A DNA stretch of 59,951 nucleotides from Acidobacteriaceae bacterium (GTDB lineage: Bacteria; Acidobacteriota; Terriglobia; Terriglobales; Acidobacteriaceae): assembly GCA_903642225.1 (NCBI GenBank), contig CAHJWI010000026.1:1-59951 (forward strand), in the 5' to 3' direction. The notes beneath the pieces were generated by a model. That model saw nothing but the letters and a program-made list of their open reading frames with translations. It was not told the origin of the DNA and searched no databases. This document shows, one piece after another, positions 15,144 through 23,776 of this stretch (the stretch's first letter is position 1; the number at the start of each line of letters is the position of its first letter). The translations under genes were made by a program, and so were the position numbers.

Positions 15144-15975
15144 CCCGGACACGCCGGGAGGCCTGCGGTTTGAGATCGTGACCATCTTCCCGCGCTTCTT
15201 TGACAGTGTTCTCTCCTATGGTGTGGTGTCTAGGGCGCTGCGTACCGGCCTGGCTTCGGTGGTCACGACAGACCTGCGGGAGTACACGACGGACCGGCAC
15301 CGAACGGTGGATGACCGGCCATTCGGCGGTGGTGAAGGCATGGTCATGAAGCCGGAACCGATCTTCCGCGCGGTAGCGTCGCTGGGCATTGCGCCAAAGC
15401 AAGACCGCGATTTAACCCGCGAGACCGTGATCCTGCTGTCCGCCCAGGGCGAGCGGTTTACCCAGGCCGTCGCCCATGAACTGGCGGCGGTGGCGCGCGT
15501 CGTGCTGCTGTGCGGCAGGTATGAAGGGGTGGACGAGCGTGTAGCACGGCACCTGTGTGACCGTGAATTATGTGTGGGTGACTACGTGCTGTCTGGCGGT
15601 GAGCTTGCCGCTGCAGTTGTGGTGGATGCCGTGACCCGTCTGTTGCCAGGCGTACTGGGCAACGCGGATTCGGCACACTATGAAAGCTTCGGCGTTGCCA
15701 GCGACTCGATGCGTCCGAGTGACGAGTCGCCACGCGCGGTGTCGGCGGCAGCGGGTTTGCTGGATTACCCGCATTACACCCGGCCGGCGGAGTTCGACGG
15801 TGTCCCGGTTCCGGAGGTGTTGTTAAACGGAGATCACGCGGAGATCAAAGAGTGGCGTCGGCAGCAGGCACTCGCAAAAACTCTGCGAAACCGGCCGGAT
15901 CTGCTGCAGCAAACAACGTTGACAGCGGAAGACTGCGTGCGGTTGGAGCGGCTTCGCCGACAGGCTGTGGCTTAG
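15136..15975 (+). CDS. trmD: tRNA (guanine-N1-)-methyltransferase
   Basis: This 279-residue protein methylates G37 of tRNAs that read CNN codons, preventing frameshifting. Characteristic segments are FEIVTIFPRFFDSVLSYGV, DDRPFGGGEGMVMKPEP, the SAM-knot region LCGRYEGVDERV and GDYVLSGGELAA. It is slightly longer than the usual 240-260 residues because of a short insert after the SAM knot (residues about 195-205, MRPSDESPRAVSA). It overlaps rimM by 8 bases and is followed 110 bases later by rplS with its own promoter. Confidence 0.96.
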   Translation: MDSPDTPGGLRFEIVTIFPRFFDSVLSYGVVSRALRTGLASVVTTDLREYTTDRHRTVDDRPFGGGEGMVMKPEPIFRAVASLGIAPKQDRDLTRETVILLSAQGERFTQAVAHELAAVARVVLLCGRYEGVDERVARHLCDRELCVGDYVLSGGELAAAVVVDAVTRLLPGVLGNADSAHYESFGVASDSMRPSDESPRAVSAAAGLLDYPHYTRPAEFDGVPVPEVLLNGDHAEIKEWRRQQALAKTLRNRPDLLQQTTLTAEDCVRLERLRRQAVA

Positions 15976-16025
15976 TCTACGTAGCCCTTCGTACTGCGTG
16001 GAGCGAAGAACTTGCGAAGAAGTGT

Positions 16026-16053
16026 TTGCCATTGCGTGAAGTTGGGTTAAACT
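16026..16053 (+). promoter_or_regulatory. Candidate promoter of rplS
   Basis: TTGCCA (16026-16031) and TAAACT (16048-16053) are 16 bases apart, ending 32 bases before the rplS start. It would let L19 be made independently of the trmD operon. Confidence 0.45.
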
Positions 16054-16085
16054 AACAAACGACTCTAAGCAAGGAAACCTTCGTC

Positions 16086-16442
16086 ATGTCGATTCACCCT
16101 ATCATGCAGAAGCTCGCGGCAAAGCTCGAGCGCACCGATCTGCCCGCATTCGCCCCCGGCGACACCGTTCGTGTTCAGGTAAAGATCAAGGAAGGCGAAA
16201 AAGAGCGTCTGCAGGCGTTTGAGGGTATGTGCATCGCCCGAAAAAAGGGACCGCAGGGCAGCTTTACCGTTCGCAAGATGAGCTTTGGCCAGGGCGTCGA
16301 GCGCATCTTCCCGTTCAATAGCAAGGTTGTGGACAAAGTAGACAAGATTCGGTCGTACGAGGTTCGACGCGCCAAGCTGTTCTACCTGCGTGGTCTGCGT
16401 GGCAAGGCTGCCCGCCTGCGCGAGGTTGGACGCACGGCGTAA
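16086..16442 (+). CDS. rplS: 50S ribosomal protein L19
   Basis: This 118-residue protein matches L19 throughout: [33 protein letters not shown], and a basic end [18 protein letters not shown]. It sits at the interface between the two ribosomal subunits. The ATG at 16086 has AAGGAAACC upstream. It closes the translation cluster and is followed by a strong terminator that separates it from a convergent gene. Confidence 0.96.
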   Translation: MSIHPIMQKLAAKLERTDLPAFAPGDTVRVQVKIKEGEKERLQAFEGMCIARKKGPQGSFTVRKMSFGQGVERIFPFNSKVVDKVDKIRSYEVRRAKLFYLRGLRGKAARLREVGRTA

Positions 16443-16463
16443 CACCTACACAAGGGAATAGAG

Positions 16464-16490
16464 AAGGGTGCCGGAGACGGCACCCTTTCC
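16464..16490. terminator. Terminator between rplS and the convergent gene
   Basis: A perfect 10-bp stem AAGGGTGCCG (16464-16473) / CGGCACCCTT (16478-16487) with a GAGA tetraloop lies 21 bases past the rplS stop. Confidence 0.8.
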
Positions 16491-16509
16491 CATTCGGCCT
16501 GCTAGCTTG

Positions 16510-17523
16510 CTAATTCTTGATGCTCGGATCAGCATTTGCCGCCAAACCGGAGCGTTCGGACGAGCGAGTTCCAAGTGCTGCCGTACCAGCCGGTACTGGC
16601 GTGTTACAAACTTCCGGCGTCATTGTTGTTCCATTGATCTTGACTGGGATCGGTCGCTCACCAGGCCCAACCTTTTGACACGGCAGCTGCGCCCGTTGCG
16701 CCTGCATGCCTGACGGTAGGGGCGGTGCGCTAGCGCTAAGCTTCTGCTCGTTGGCGCTCATGGGACGAACCCCGGGCCAGTTGTACGGAGCAAGCGCAAT
16801 CGTGCCGTAGCCCATGCTGGGAAACCGGCCTGGCTGCACATACCCCCTGTCCAAGAGGACGAAAAACGGATGCTCCTTCTTGTCCACGAGGGTCTCGTCA
16901 CTGGAAAGCTGCACCGTGTGATCGTCCGGCGCCTTCAGGGTCAGCGTCTTGCCCTGCAAAGCATCTTTCTGCTGCACTGAATTTGGGAATTGCTGCATGG
17001 AAGCCACTATTGTCCCCACGCCGGGGACAGAGATGTACAGAAACCTGACCTCGTGAATGTCGTAGTTCAGGTGTGCCTTGCCTGTCCAGCCATCCACGGT
17101 GAGGGTACCGTTTTCAATCTTCATGCCGACTTCCCTGCGATGCAGAAGGGCCTTGCGTTTCTTCACGCATTCCTTGTCTTTCTTCGCACAGGGCGAAAGC
17201 TCGACCGGCTTGCCGTTCGCGTCCAGCGTCACCGCAGTAGTATCGTCCGACGGCTGTGGCTGGGCCTCGCCTGTTCCAGAGCTTTTCGCCGGCAGAGTTA
17301 ACGTTTGCTGCTGGTCAGCACCGGCAGATTCGGCCGGTACTGATGGCGCTGCCGTGGTCTGAATTGCACCCGCGGCACCCAACTCCGGAACAGGAGACGT
17401 CGCCTGTTCGCTGACCACCGACTGTGGTGGCACCGACGGTTCTTGCTGCACCTTCTGCGAATCCGCAAACGGTACACCCGAAAGAGAGAACAAAAGCACA
17501 AAGGCAGAAAGCAGAGGACGCAT
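16510..17523 (-). CDS. Predicted exported protein of unknown function
   Basis: This 337-residue protein begins with a signal peptide (MRPLLSAFVLLFSLSGVPFA). A low-complexity Ser/Pro/Gln/Ala region fills about residues 25-105. A folded part follows (ENGTLTVDGWTGKAHLNYDI through VQPGRFPSMGYGTIALAPYN), with a CAKKDKEC cysteine pair before it and another cysteine pair toward the end. I do not recognise the family; the folded region looks like a surface beta-rich domain. It faces rplS and diverges from rnhB. No operon partner is seen on its strand. Confidence 0.7.
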   Translation of the reverse strand: MRPLLSAFVLLFSLSGVPFADSQKVQQEPSVPPQSVVSEQATSPVPELGAAGAIQTTAAPSVPAESAGADQQQTLTLPAKSSGTGEAQPQPSDDTTAVTLDANGKPVELSPCAKKDKECVKKRKALLHRREVGMKIENGTLTVDGWTGKAHLNYDIHEVRFLYISVPGVGTIVASMQQFPNSVQQKDALQGKTLTLKAPDDHTVQLSSDETLVDKKEHPFFVLLDRGYVQPGRFPSMGYGTIALAPYNWPGVRPMSANEQKLSASAPPLPSGMQAQRAQLPCQKVGPGERPIPVKINGTTMTPEVCNTPVPAGTAALGTRSSERSGLAANADPSIKN

Positions 17524-17659
17524 ACGAGTTCCCCACAGAACAACAGAGTGTGTTGCAGTGTCGCCGGTAGCCTACATCAGCGGACGATACACTGACTACA
17601 ACTTGAGTAAACAGGCAAAGCCGGTTCTCGCACGCCCCAAGCAGCAAATCCCTTTGGAG

Positions 17660-18442
17660 ATGCGTCGCAAACGGCCCCTCATCCCAGCCGGGCGAACAAA
17701 GGAGCAGATGCTGCGCGAGGCTGTGTGTAGCGATGCTCCGGAGCAGGCGTTGCGGTACAAAGGCTTCCAGGTCATCGCGGGTGTGGACGAGGTGGGCCGC
17801 GGTGCGCTGTTTGGCCCGGTGGTCGCCGGTGCGGTGATTCTGCCACAACGCACAGCGCGGCTACAACGGCTTGGCCTGCGCGACAGCAAGCAACTCTCAC
17901 GCGAAGAACGAGAGAAGCTTGACCGCGAGATCCGCAAGATCGCGGTAGCCTGTGCCGTGGCGGAGGTGGATGCAGCAGGGATCGACACGGTCAATATCTA
18001 CCAGGCGTCGCGGCTGGCAATGCGATTGGCAGTGGAAGGTCTGGGCACGCAGCCCGATCACCTGCTGATCGACGCATTGCGCATCGACCACACATGCGCA
18101 CAGACCAAGTTGATCTACGGCGATTCCCTGTCGGTCTCCATCGCGGCTGCTTCGGTAGTTGCCAAGGTGTACCGCGACGGCATGATGCGCGACCTGGACC
18201 GGGTACACCCACAGTATGGGCTGGCGTCACACAAGGGCTATGCCACACCAGAGCATCGTGCCGCTCTGCAGAAGCACGGCCCGTGTGCTCTGCATCGCCG
18301 GTCGTTTGCGCCAGTGGCGAAGTTTTACGGTGCGGCAGCGCTGGCCAGCGCTTTAGCGGCGGAACATCAGCAGGAGTTGGACGAAGAAGCAATGCTGGAA
18401 GATGAAGCTATAAAGGAGTTTGACGTTTGCCTGGAAGACTGA
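17660..18442 (+). CDS. rnhB: Ribonuclease HII
   Basis: RNase HII cuts RNA in RNA-DNA hybrids and removes single ribonucleotides from DNA. The signature GVDEVGRGALFGPVVAGAVIL holds the first catalytic Asp-Glu pair, LIDAL the third acidic residue and SIAAASVVAKVYRD the fourth region. The end runs about 40 residues past the typical core (acidic: LDEEAMLEDEAIKEFD). The start is uncertain: ATG at 17660 gives 260 residues, ATG at 17708 has AAGGAG closer upstream, and a GTG at 17558 is open but unlikely. It overlaps the following deacetylase gene, so both are probably translated from one message. Confidence 0.93.
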   Translation: MRRKRPLIPAGRTKEQMLREAVCSDAPEQALRYKGFQVIAGVDEVGRGALFGPVVAGAVILPQRTARLQRLGLRDSKQLSREEREKLDREIRKIAVACAVAEVDAAGIDTVNIYQASRLAMRLAVEGLGTQPDHLLIDALRIDHTCAQTKLIYGDSLSVSIAAASVVAKVYRDGMMRDLDRVHPQYGLASHKGYATPEHRAALQKHGPCALHRRSFAPVAKFYGAAALASALAAEHQQELDEEAMLEDEAIKEFDVCLED

Positions 18443-19146
18443 TGTGTGTGGTGGCCCACCCTGACGATGAATGCTTTGCCTTTGGCGGCGCGCTGGCGCT
18501 GGCTGTACGGGCGGGTCACGAAGTGAACGTGATTTGCCTTACCGATGGCCAGGCAGCGACCAACCGCGGCAGCTCGGCTGACGCAGCCAATCTGGGGGCG
18601 ATGCGGCGCGATGAGTTTAAGCGAAGCTGCGCTGTGCTGGGCGTCTCACAGTACGAGCTGCTGGACTACCAGGACGGCAAGCTGGAGTTTGCCAACGTGA
18701 GTGAGGCTGCGGAAAAAATCGTGCGGCGCATGCGCACCTTCAAGCCGCACATTGTGCTCACGTTTGCGATGGATGGTTCGCTGAATGTACACCCGGACCA
18801 CATGATGGTCAGCGCCATCACGAGCGCGGCGTTCCACTGGGCAGCACGCCCCAAACGATACCCTGAGCAGGGTTTGAAGCCATGGCAGGCGGACCGGCTG
18901 TACCTGCAGAGCACAGACTTCACGCTGCCCGACCGCGAGCCTCAGCTGCCCTCGCCGTGGTCGGTGCGGCTCGACATCTCCTCCGTCAAGGCTTTGAAGG
19001 AGGCTGCCTTCCGGGAGCACACCTCGCAACTGCCGGTCCTGGACAAGGTGCAGCCGTTCTGGGACAAATACGGTGATGCGGAATTCTATCTTCTCGCTGC
19101 CGCCAGGGAGCCCCTGGACATTCGCAGCACAGACGAGATGTTCTAA
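18427..19146 (+). CDS. PIG-L/LmbE-family deacetylase
   Basis: This 239-residue zinc enzyme family removes acetyl groups from N-acetylglucosamine derivatives such as bacillithiol or mycothiol precursors. The metal-binding motif AHPDDE is at residues 10-15 and the second histidine motif NVHPDHMM is near residue 122. The TTG at 18427 has AAGGAG seven bases upstream and overlaps the rnhB end; an ATG at 18442 shares a base with the rnhB stop. No thiol-biosynthesis partner (for example BshA or BshC) is nearby, so the substrate cannot be named. Confidence 0.85.
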   Translation: MPGRLMCVVAHPDDECFAFGGALALAVRAGHEVNVICLTDGQAATNRGSSADAANLGAMRRDEFKRSCAVLGVSQYELLDYQDGKLEFANVSEAAEKIVRRMRTFKPHIVLTFAMDGSLNVHPDHMMVSAITSAAFHWAARPKRYPEQGLKPWQADRLYLQSTDFTLPDREPQLPSPWSVRLDISSVKALKEAAFREHTSQLPVLDKVQPFWDKYGDAEFYLLAAAREPLDIRSTDEMF

Positions 19147-19148
19147 GC

Positions 19149-19850
19149 TCAGACGCGGAGCGCCTGCTTCGGCACGGCGGCTCTGCGTCGCTTGTCCAAC
19201 CACTGCCATGCAGGCCGCGCGGCAATCAGCGCGAGGAAAATCATCATCTCAACAAATGGGCCGGTGTTGCCTTTCTTCACAGACAGGCTGTAGTGCAGCA
19301 GGCAAAGGAAGGCCGCTCCATACACCGTGCGATGGAGCGTCTGCCACGATTTCCCGCCCATCCTTTGCATCACAGCCTGCGGCGATGTGAGCGCGAGCAG
19401 AAACAGCGTAAACCAGGCCAGCAGGCCAATCTGGATGAAGGTCCGTTTCTTCAGATCGTCAAGGATGGTCGGCCACACATCGTGAAACTTCTGGCCGACG
19501 GTGGCAAACTGGTGCCCCTTGACGTTGTCCAGGGCTCCCTGTAAATCGAAACCGGAGAAGAGGAAGACGTACGTCAGCAGATGCAGTGTGGCGTAAAAAA
19601 AGGCGTAAAGACCGACCATACGGCGAAAGCGCACCAGCCAGCCAAGTTTTGGCGAAATCCGCCGTACCGGCGTTATGGCAAGGCCACCCAGCAGGAAGTA
19701 GACCCCCCAGTTGCCGGTGAAGTGGGTGATGGTCGCAACGGGGTCGGTGCCGAGATTGTCCACGCGAAAGCGATGCACCAGCACATAGAGCGGTACCAAG
19801 CACGCCAGAAACACGGCTACCTTAACGACGCGGATGACACGTGTGTTCAT
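19149..19850 (-). CDS. msrQ: Heme-binding membrane subunit of protein-methionine-sulfoxide reductase
   Basis: This 233-residue protein has six hydrophobic helices of the ferric-reductase-like (YedZ) type. Likely heme-ligand histidines are in YATLHLLTY, SWQTLHRTVY and CLLHYSLS. MsrQ passes electrons from the quinone pool or a flavin reductase to periplasmic MsrP. It lies 24 bases downstream of msrP on the same strand, forming the usual pair. Its stop is two bases from the stop of the convergent deacetylase gene. Confidence 0.93.
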   Translation of the reverse strand: MNTRVIRVVKVAVFLACLVPLYVLVHRFRVDNLGTDPVATITHFTGNWGVYFLLGGLAITPVRRISPKLGWLVRFRRMVGLYAFFYATLHLLTYVFLFSGFDLQGALDNVKGHQFATVGQKFHDVWPTILDDLKKRTFIQIGLLAWFTLFLLALTSPQAVMQRMGGKSWQTLHRTVYGAAFLCLLHYSLSVKKGNTGPFVEMMIFLALIAARPAWQWLDKRRRAAVPKQALRV

Positions 19851-19874
19851 ACTGCGGCAATGCTCTCCTGTGAA

Positions 19875-20840
19875 CTAAAAAAAAGTATTCAGGTCCATAC
19901 CTTTGTACAGGCCGGCCACCTGATCGGCATAGCCATTAAATGGCAAGGTCGGCACCGTGCGTGGGAAGGTGCCCGTGTCGATACGGCGTTCGTGTGCCTG
20001 GCTCCAACGCGGGTGATCGTGGCTCGGGTTCACGTTGGAGTAAAAACCATATTCGTCCGCTGCAAGGTCGTTCCACGTCGTCTCCGGCTGGTCTGCAACA
20101 AAGCGGATCTTGACCAGTGATTTGGCGGACTTGAAACCGTACTTCCAAGGAACGATGACGCGAACAGGTGCACCCTGCTGGCTCTCCAAAGTCTCCCCGT
20201 AGCTGCCAAAGGTCAGCAGCGTCAGCGGGTTCATCGCCTCGTCTAAACGGAGGCCTTCGCGATATGGCCACCGGATGGAAGCAGGCGCCTCGGGCATCTG
20301 CTTGTGATCGAACAAGCTAACAAACTCGACATACTTGGCGCTTGGCAACGGATTGGCAAACTTGATCAGTTCCGCCAGCGGATACCCGACCCAGGGCACG
20401 ATCATGCTCCACGCTTCCACACAGCGGAAGCGGTAGGTGCGGTCCTGCAGCGGCCTGTAATGCATAAGCTTGTCGACGTCGACGGTCTTTGGATTGGAGC
20501 AAAGACCTTCCAGGCTGACTGTCCAGGGACGTGTATGCAGCGACCCGGCATTCTTTGAGGGATCGCGTTTGTCCGTGCCGAACTCGTAAAAATTGTTATA
20601 CGTAATCGCCTTCGGCTTGGGTGTCACAGTTTCGCCTGCAAGTGAGAAGGGGCCCGGCTGAGCGTCCAGCCTGGACGACGCGTACGCGACGCTGGGCATG
20701 CCGATAGGTGGAAGGCGCTTGTAGCCCTCATACGCCAAGCCCGCCGCAGCCAGACCGCCAAAAATCAGATTTCGCCGGTTCAGAAACTTCTCCTTGGGCG
20801 TGATCTCTGACGAAAGAAACTCGGGTGTGCGGTTGTGCAT
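19875..20840 (-). CDS. msrP: Catalytic molybdopterin subunit of protein-methionine-sulfoxide reductase
   Basis: This 321-residue Tat substrate repairs oxidised methionines in periplasmic proteins. The twin-arginine region is FLNRRNLIFGGLAAAGLA. The molybdenum-ligating cysteine lies in YRFRCVEAWSMIVPWVGYPL near residue 140, and further sulfite-oxidase-fold landmarks are GAPVRVIVPWKYGFKSAKS and ETTWNDLAADEYGFYSNVNP. The ATG at 20840 has GAGGAA upstream; the open frame extends to 21176 but the extra part overlaps a divergent gene and is rejected. It is followed by msrQ. Confidence 0.95.
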   Translation of the reverse strand: MHNRTPEFLSSEITPKEKFLNRRNLIFGGLAAAGLAYEGYKRLPPIGMPSVAYASSRLDAQPGPFSLAGETVTPKPKAITYNNFYEFGTDKRDPSKNAGSLHTRPWTVSLEGLCSNPKTVDVDKLMHYRPLQDRTYRFRCVEAWSMIVPWVGYPLAELIKFANPLPSAKYVEFVSLFDHKQMPEAPASIRWPYREGLRLDEAMNPLTLLTFGSYGETLESQQGAPVRVIVPWKYGFKSAKSLVKIRFVADQPETTWNDLAADEYGFYSNVNPSHDHPRWSQAHERRIDTGTFPRTVPTLPFNGYADQVAGLYKGMDLNTFF

Positions 20841-21024
20841 GTGTGTTCCTCTTCCCTGACGAGCTTGCGTGGCAATCATGCGTTCCCACATCGACGCCTT
20901 GCAGAAATACTGCTCATTACTAATAGACGAGCGGTTCGTGCCTGTCGGTTTGCCATAGAGATGCCCTGCTTGCGTGAGACGAATGCATACAGCAGACTGG
21001 TGAAGCTGATTGAGGGAGTGAGCC

Positions 21025-21822
21025 ATGGCCGACATCACCGGAGCACGCGAGGCTGTGCTGTACAAGACCGCCGATACCCTGCTGAATGCGCGACGCACCG
21101 GCATCGCCATTGCCGATCTGCCGGCGGACTTGCAGCCTGGGGATGAAAACGAAGCATTCTTCGTCCAGGACATCATGGCCAGGGCCTTTGGCGAGATCGG
21201 CGGGTGGAAGATCGGCGCGCGCGGCGCAGATGCAGAGCCGTTCTTTGCGCCGATGCCGGCGGCGTGGATCGGTCAGAACGGGTCCACGTTTGCAGGACCG
21301 ATGTACCGGTTGAACGGCGTCGAATGCGAAATTGCTTTCCGCATGGGTCACAATCTGCTGCCGCGCAGCATCCCGTACACGCGGGATGAGGTGATTGAAG
21401 CGATCGCATCCTGTCACCCGGCCATCGAGATTATCGAATCCGCCTTTGCAGACACCACAACAGTGCCACGGCTGGCTTCCTTCGCAGATATGCAAATTCA
21501 CGGCGGCTTCGTTGCCGGACCGGCCGTCGCGGACTGGCAGCAAATCAATTGGGCGAACGAGAAGGTGACGCTGGTACTCGATGCAAGCGTGAGGTTGGAA
21601 AAGGTCGGCTCCAATCCGGGCGGAAACGATCTGCTGCGATTGCTCGTCTACCTCGCGAACGAGGGCTCGGTGCGCACAGGTGGCCTGCGCGCCGGACAGT
21701 ACGTGACCACGGGCAGCTGGACTGGTGTCACGTGGGCTTCAAACGATTCTGCGGTCATGGCAGAGTTCGAACACGCCGGCAGCGTTGCCGTTGAGTTTGC
21801 CAAAGTGCACCTGCCCGGATGA
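21025..21822 (+). CDS. 2-keto-4-pentenoate hydratase-like (fumarylacetoacetase superfamily) protein
   Basis: This 265-residue protein matches the MhpD-like hydratases that add water to 2-hydroxy-dienoates from aromatic ring cleavage. Recognisable stretches are GWKIGARGADAEPFFAPM, the metal-ligand region GVECEIAFRMGHNL with glutamates, and ASCHPAIEIIESAF. The ATG has GGGAG seven bases upstream. It is divergent from msrP with no other catabolic gene near, so its role in aromatic degradation is not supported by context; an oxaloacetate or keto-acid decarboxylase activity is an alternative. Confidence 0.82.
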   Translation: MADITGAREAVLYKTADTLLNARRTGIAIADLPADLQPGDENEAFFVQDIMARAFGEIGGWKIGARGADAEPFFAPMPAAWIGQNGSTFAGPMYRLNGVECEIAFRMGHNLLPRSIPYTRDEVIEAIASCHPAIEIIESAFADTTTVPRLASFADMQIHGGFVAGPAVADWQQINWANEKVTLVLDASVRLEKVGSNPGGNDLLRLLVYLANEGSVRTGGLRAGQYVTTGSWTGVTWASNDSAVMAEFEHAGSVAVEFAKVHLPG

Positions 21823-22032
21823 CGATCTGACATAGCATTGCGTGCCCGGCATCGTGCACAGCAGAAGCCGTAGAGTTCCTGTCGCACGAAGCCGTGATGA
21901 ACTGGCTGCCACACCCATGCAGACACTGGTTGCGTCGAAGAAGCTCAGGAACTCCTGACCGAAACACGTATGACGAAGTAGTCCGTGAGCCGCAAAGGCG
22001 GCAGCTTAGCCAAGTCCTACTTCGCCAAAGCA

Positions 22033-22061
22033 AAAGCGCAGACCCGATGGGCCTGCGCTTT
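22033..22061 (-). terminator. Terminator of tmRNA
   Basis: AAAGCGCAG (22033-22041) pairs with CTGCGCTTT (22053-22061); the inner bases CCC/GGG extend the stem past one mismatch. On the minus strand it is followed by TTTTGCTTT, a T-rich tract. It lies 14 bases past the tmRNA 3' end. Confidence 0.75.
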
Positions 22062-22075
22062 CTGCGGAAAAGGGA

Positions 22076-22434
22076 TGGTGGAGGCGGTGGGAGTTGAACC
22101 CACGTCCGAAACTACTGTAAACAGAGAGCGTTCATGCTTTTCCCAATGTTCAATTTGTCTCGTACCGCGCGCTTTGAACGGGCAAAGAAACGCGAAGCAC
22201 CAGCTCGATCGATGTCATCCTTGGCGTACGAGCAGAACACCTTGGACCATCCCACTGTGCGACGTCCGCAGTCAGCCCGTGGGCAAAGCCGACTGAAGAC
22301 GGCTACTTAGTTTTTAATTAAGCAGCAAGAGCGAACTGAGGTTCGGCACTTATAGTTTTGTGAGCGATTACGGGTGTCCACACCCCGGCATGCCTCTCTG
22401 CCACTAGCAATCCCGTCGAAGCCGTGACGCCCCC
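22076..22434 (-). ncRNA. ssrA: Transfer-messenger RNA (tmRNA)
   Basis: This one-piece 359-nt RNA rescues stalled ribosomes. Its 5' end GGGGGCG (22434-22428) pairs with CGCCTCC at the 3' end with a G-U at the third pair, the alanine identity element, and the terminal CCA is encoded (22078-22076). The T-arm GTGGGTTCAACTCCCAC is intact. The tag reading frame resumes at a GCT alanine codon (22365-22363) after TAATC and encodes AHKTISAEPQFALAA followed by TAA (stop at 22320-22318), with a second in-frame-independent TAA close behind. With the alanine carried by tmRNA itself, the added tag is A plus this peptide. The ALAA end is the usual protease signal. Confidence 0.96.
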
Positions 22435-22539
22435 ATCGTGGCGAAAGAGCCGCCGGGTGGTCGCTCCTTCCGGAGCACGCTCCCTTGGGAGCAGCTTCGC
22501 AGTGCATGATGGCCCTGCAAAAGAACTCTCCTTAGTATA
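22435..22539 (-). promoter_or_regulatory. tmRNA promoter -10 box and 5' leader with two hairpins
   Basis: A TATACT -10 box lies at 22539-22534 on the minus strand; no good -35 box is seen at 17 bases. The leader of about 95 bases before the mature 5' end contains two tandem hairpins, GCTCCC/GGGAGC (22479-22492) and GCTCC/GGAGC (22463-22476). RNase P would remove this leader. Confidence 0.45.
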
Positions 22540-22624
22540 CGACGCCTTGCAAGCCGAGTGTTAGCGGCGCGCGGTATACTTCGGCGTTGCTCCACCAGTG
22601 GGGCCACCAAGGAACGAACCGATA

Positions 22625-23722
22625 ATGATCAAGCAAGCCATGCTGGCAGCGGGACTGATTGCAATGACGATGCAGGCTGAAGTAACGAAAGCGCCATTCG
22701 GCACCATGCCCGACGGCAAGGCAGTGGATGTGTACACACTTAAGGATGCCTCCATCGAGGTCAAAGTCATCACCTACGGCGCGCGTTTGATGGGCGTGAT
22801 TGCGCCTGACAAGAACGGCAAGCGCGCCGACGTGGCGCTTGGTCACCCCGACCTCGCCGGCTATCTGGCCGACAAAAGCACCTACTTCGGCGCCATCGTG
22901 GGCCGCTACGGTAACCGTCTTGCCAAGGGCCAGTTCACCATTGACGGCAAGCAATACCAGGTACCGGTCAACAACAACGGCCAATCGCTGCATGGCGGCG
23001 CGGCGGGGTTCGACAGCAAGATTTGGGATGCAAAGCTGGTGAAGGATGGCGTGGAACTGACGCTGGTCTCTCCGGATGGCGACCAGGGCTACCCCGGCCA
23101 ACTCACCGCGCATGTGACGTACACCCTGCACGGTGAAGACCTGCGCATTCGATACAGCGCAACCACCACTGCCCCCACCGTCACTAACCTCACAAACCAT
23201 GCATATTTCAATCTCGCCGGCGAAGGTGTCGGTACCATTCTCGGCGAGACCGTCATGATCAACGCCGATCACTACACACCGGTCGATTCGGTGCTGATCC
23301 CCACGGGCGATCTACCTGCTGTTGCCGGCACGCCATTTGATTTCCGCACGGCCCACGTCATCGGCGAACGCATCGACGCCGACAACGACCAATTGAAGAT
23401 CGCCAAGGGGTACGACCATAACTGGGTGCTGAACGGACCAGACGGCCAGATGAAGCTCGCCGCCAAAGCCGTCGACCCCGGTTCCGGCCGTACCTTAACC
23501 GTAAAGACGACGCAGCCCGGTGTGCAGTTCTATACCGGCAACTTCCTCGATGGAACACTGACCGGCACCAGCGGCCGGAGCTACCCTTTCCGTTCGGGGA
23601 TGTGCTTCGAGACACAGCATTTTCCGGATTCGCCCAATCACCCCAGCTTTCCCTCTACCCTGCTCAAGCCGGGGCAGACTATGAAGTCGGAAACGGTTTT
23701 CAGCTTCGGCGTACAAAAGTAG
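22625..23722 (+). CDS. galM: Aldose 1-epimerase (galactose mutarotase), exported
   Basis: This 365-residue protein interconverts alpha and beta anomers of sugars. Family landmarks are the substrate-binding GRYGNRLAKGQFTIDG, the HGG histidine in NNGQSLHGGAAGFD, the second histidine in NLTNHAYFNLAGEG and the catalytic glutamate in CFETQHFPDSPNHP. The N-terminus MIKQAMLAAGLIAMTMQA looks like a signal peptide, which suggests a periplasmic enzyme. The ATG at 22625 has AAGGAA upstream. It stands alone between tmRNA and ligD, so it is not part of a galactose operon here. Confidence 0.92.
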   Translation: MIKQAMLAAGLIAMTMQAEVTKAPFGTMPDGKAVDVYTLKDASIEVKVITYGARLMGVIAPDKNGKRADVALGHPDLAGYLADKSTYFGAIVGRYGNRLAKGQFTIDGKQYQVPVNNNGQSLHGGAAGFDSKIWDAKLVKDGVELTLVSPDGDQGYPGQLTAHVTYTLHGEDLRIRYSATTTAPTVTNLTNHAYFNLAGEGVGTILGETVMINADHYTPVDSVLIPTGDLPAVAGTPFDFRTAHVIGERIDADNDQLKIAKGYDHNWVLNGPDGQMKLAAKAVDPGSGRTLTVKTTQPGVQFYTGNFLDGTLTGTSGRSYPFRSGMCFETQHFPDSPNHPSFPSTLLKPGQTMKSETVFSFGVQK

Positions 23723-23737
23723 ACATCCACAACTGCG

Positions 23738-23774
23738 AGCCTCCCGCGGCCGAAGCATCCAGGCGCGGGGGGCT
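23738..23774. terminator. Terminator between galM and the convergent ligD
   Basis: AGCCTCCCGCG (23738-23748) pairs with CGCGGGGGGCT (23764-23774) with one G-T pair and a 15-base loop, followed by TGCTATTT on the plus strand. It ends two bases before the ligD stop. Confidence 0.65.
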
Positions 23775-23776
23775 TG

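Noticed and set aside
21823..22075. Possible integration site next to tmRNA
   Set aside because: tmRNA 3' ends often host integrated elements, but no integrase, direct repeat of the 3' end or foreign gene is visible here.
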